From: Pardosa pseudoannulata
Lineage: Eukaryota; Arthropoda; Arachnida; Araneae; Lycosidae
Direction of reading: 5' to 3'
Length of the DNA stretch: 64,000 nucleotides
NCBI GenBank assembly: GCA_032207245.1
Contig: CM063503.1
Span: 63,730,744-63,794,743 of the forward strand
Shown one piece after another: positions 62,968 through 64,000 of this stretch. Position 1 is the first letter of the stretch, and the number at the start of each line of letters is the position of its first letter. The position numbers and the translations under genes were made by a program. Under the pieces are notes generated by a model. The model was given only the letters and a program-made list of their open reading frames with translations, was not told the DNA's origin and ran no database searches.

Positions 62968-63500
62968 AAAAAAATTCTTATATTTACAACAATTATTATA
63001 CAGCAGGACTCAAAACTTACTATATCATTTAAAAACAACAATTGATTTTTAAAATTTAAAAATGCTTTGTTCTTTTTCAAAAACATTTGAAAAAATTTAT
63101 ACACAAAAAATGCTTTCTCTTTGTAAATTATGTTGTAAATACAAGAATTATGAAAAAGAATTCTTACATTTACAACAATTATTATACAGCACGACGCAAA
63201 ACTTAATACAATATTTAAAAACAACAATTAATTTTTAAAATTTAGAAATTATATGTTCTAGTTTAAAAAGACACTTGAAGCAATTTATACACAAAAAGTT
63301 CTTTCTTTTTGTAAATTATGTTGTATATATAAGAATTATGAAAATAAAATTCTTATATATACAACAATTATTATCCAGCATGATGCAAAACTTAATATAT
63401 CATTTAAAAATAACAACTGATTTTTAAAATTTAGAAATTATTTGTTCTAGTTTAAAAAGGCACTTGTATCATTTTATACACCTAAAATTCTTTTGCTTTC
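62968..63500. repeat. Second set of 180-bp hairpin units
   Basis: Units at about 62990, 63173 and 63355. Hairpin arms are 63132-63149/63159-63176 (two mismatches) and 63320-63337/63348-63365 (GTTGTATATATAAGAATT with AATTCTTATATATACAAC, perfect). Confidence 0.93.
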
Positions 63501-64000
63501 TTTATATATTGTATTATTTAAAGTAAGAGCATTAAAAATGACAGATAATTCCCGATAATTTAATTCACGTTAAATTTCAGAGAATTTATTTCACTTTATT
63601 ATTACACAATTATGTAGAGTATGAAAGGTTACAACCGCTCTCTAGCATTCATTTCAAAATACTCTTAAGAAGAAAATTTTGTAAAAAGGGCATAATTTTA
63701 CCGCATAAATTTTAAAAAATAGAACTTAAAACATCTTATACTGGTAGTTTCATTTACGTGTTTTTATTGATATATTATCAAAAGATGTTTGTGTAGTTTA
63801 AATAAAGGTTGTTTAAGTTGTATTACTTCGATGTAAAGAAAAGAAGACAAAAAAGAGAAAAATGTAATACGCATTATTAATGTACACTTACTGTAGGACA
63901 TGAAAAGATCCGAAACGTTCAAGTCAATTTACTCTTAGCAAAATAAAATTTTCTTAAACAGACAATAGCTTTAAAGCATAACTTTTAAAAATAACCATAT
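63500..64000. repeat. Copy 2 of the 61.84-62.34 kb segment, runs off the window
   Basis: Same order and near identity as copy 1. The similarity reaches the right edge, so the super-repeat probably continues. Confidence 0.95.

Overview
The window is strongly AT-rich eukaryotic DNA. It has long (TA)n and (CA)n tracts, many tandem repeats, decayed transposons of nearly every major class, and tRNA-derived SINEs. There are no operons, no compact genes and no prokaryotic signals. The transposon set and the one host exon point to an invertebrate. I think an arthropod, perhaps a chelicerate, but this is inference and the species is not recognised.

Only one host gene is well supported. It is the first coding exon of a two-pore-domain (K2P, TWIK-1-like) potassium channel on the minus strand at 53596-53770, with a clear splice donor. 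The DNA just upstream of it (53771-54270) is the least AT-rich part of the window and is the likely 5'UTR and promoter. I found no second K2P exon anywhere at lower coordinates. Most of the window, from 1 to about 53.6 kb, is therefore probably the first intron of this gene or lies beyond it. From 54.3 to 64 kb is upstream intergenic DNA.

Layout. 0-3.1 kb: (TA)/(CA) tracts with LTR-like segments set into them. 3.7-9.8 kb: three tandem arrays (about 635-bp, 457-bp and 470-bp units), plus another solo LTR at 6.9 kb. 10.2-10.7 kb: a large (TA)n tract. 14.4-18.9 kb: arrays of about 280, 345 and 603 bp. 19.0-20.4 kb: a complete short Helitron in one arm of a tandem duplication whose other arm keeps the empty site. 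21.1-24.3 kb: 145-bp and 445-bp repeats and a piggyBac-like MITE. 25.6 kb: a small TIR element. 26.3 kb: a LINE reverse-transcriptase tail. 28.3 kb: a Tc1/mariner deletion derivative with long TIRs. 29.5-30.1 kb: four near-identical 160-bp units. 31.3-32.5 kb: eleven 112-bp monomers with a four-monomer higher-order period. 33.2 kb: a hAT element with perfect 8-bp target duplications and an empty-site paralogue. 35-40.3 kb: a nested transposon stack of pogo/Tigger-like, hAT, three piggyBac-like MITEs and a SINE. 41.5-42.95 kb: a 201-bp satellite. 44.9-47 kb, 48.4-49.1 kb and 51.2-52.4 kb: more arrays. 55.7-57.6 kb: a decaying tandem array of mariner transposase tails. 58.8-59.9 kb: a Helitron 5' end and a duplication carrying a piggyBac-like MITE in one copy only. 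60.6-64 kb: a (TA) tract, then hairpin-bearing repeats arranged in a roughly 1.66-kb super-repeat.

The main insight is that the window often contains both the occupied and the unoccupied version of the same site, because the DNA keeps duplicating itself. That lets several element boundaries be read to the base: Helitron, hAT and two piggyBac-like MITEs. The second notable pattern is hairpins inside satellite units, where both arms change together between copies.
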